From Nitrospirota bacterium (GTDB lineage: Bacteria > Nitrospirota > Leptospirillia > Leptospirillales > Leptospirillaceae), in assembly GCA_023481175.1 (NCBI GenBank), contig JAMCWM010000047.1, forward strand, positions 1 through 32,758: DNA of 32,758 nucleotides, given 5' to 3'. Numbering within the stretch: the stretch's first letter is position 1; each line of letters begins with the position of its first letter. This document shows, in pieces, positions 32,639-32,758 of the stretch. The translations under genes and the position numbers were made by a program. Under the pieces are notes generated by a model, which was not told the DNA's origin, ran no database searches, and worked only from the letters and a program-made list of their open reading frames with translations.

Positions 32639-32758
32639 TTACCCATATCTCCGGCGCTTGGGCACAGGAGATGTGGGACCGGCCTGGCGCATCTTCTCAA
32701 GAATTTCCCAAAATTCGGCAATTTTCTCGAGAGCCTGGAGCCCCTTCCAGAGCACTTC
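32639..32758 (-). CDS. C-terminal end of an unidentified gene, cut by window edge
   Basis: An open frame of 39 codons enters from beyond the window end and stops at TAA (32639-32641). The residues form an amphipathic helix (LWKGLQALEKIAEFWEILEK) followed by a basic tail, KRRRYG. The family cannot be told from this fragment. Its position next to the tRNA-end remnant would fit a gene of a mobile element, but that is inference. Confidence 0.4.
   Translation of the reverse strand, partial: EVLWKGLQALEKIAEFWEILEKMRQAGPTSPVPKRRRYG

Noticed and set aside
1-32758. CRISPR array or insertion sequence
   Set aside because: No regularly spaced repeats and no transposase or terminal inverted repeats were found. 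The only large repeat is the two-copy hydrolase-deacylase duplication.

Overview
The window looks like a chromosomal segment of a GC-rich, environmental Gram-negative chemolithotroph. The density of c-di-GMP enzymes, their globin/GAF/PAS architectures and the general gene style fit an acidophilic Leptospirillum-type member of Nitrospirota. This is my best guess from protein style only; no rRNA or other marker gene is present. Almost every gene lies on the minus strand. The exception is one diguanylate cyclase at the right end.

Region 1 (about 228-8636, minus) is a run of small cytoplasmic enzymes around a LuxR-type quorum-sensing receptor. Reading with transcription, it holds a ProX-type editing deacylase, a DUF5069-DUF1348 fusion, a cupin, an ArgD-like aminotransferase, the LuxR protein, a second cupin, a GNAT acetyltransferase, two NTF2/SnoaL-like proteins, a DUF4336 protein, a C39-like cysteine peptidase and an EthD-family protein. 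A CTG-N10-CAG palindrome lies between luxR and the second cupin and resembles a lux box.

Region 2 (about 8571-10925) is a scar. A segment of about 0.55 kb (3' part of an alpha/beta-hydrolase gene plus the 5' end of the deacylase gene) is present twice. The two copies flank a BrnT/BrnA toxin-antitoxin pair with AT-rich, palindrome-bearing upstream DNA. Both hydrolase copies are broken in different ways.

Region 3 (11169-30130, minus) is a c-di-GMP and phosphorelay super-locus. It contains two paralogous modules with the same gene order: membrane PAS histidine kinase, single-domain Rcp1/CheY-like regulator, REC-PAS-GGDEF-EAL protein, and then a GGDEF protein that carries a globin-like domain. 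Module A (20112 down to 12481) ends with a protoglobin-PAS-PAS-GGDEF-EAL protein that seems to lack the haem-ligating histidine. Module B (30130 down to 21153) ends with a GAF-PAS-GGDEF-globin-GAF protein that keeps a candidate histidine. A small hypothetical protein and an HDOD protein follow module A. A decayed gene with a strong ribosome binding site separates the modules.

Region 4 (30131-32758) is about 1 kb of sparse sequence with a possible small ORF, stem-loops and an 18-bp palindrome. It is followed by a plus-strand membrane GGEEF diguanylate cyclase, a tRNA 3'-end-like remnant that could mark an integration site, and the C-terminal end of an unidentified minus-strand gene cut by the window edge.

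Taken together, the window combines cell-density sensing (LuxR) with a dense set of sensors for redox, gas or light-like cues that feed c-di-GMP synthesis and breakdown. That combination fits control of attachment or biofilm life.
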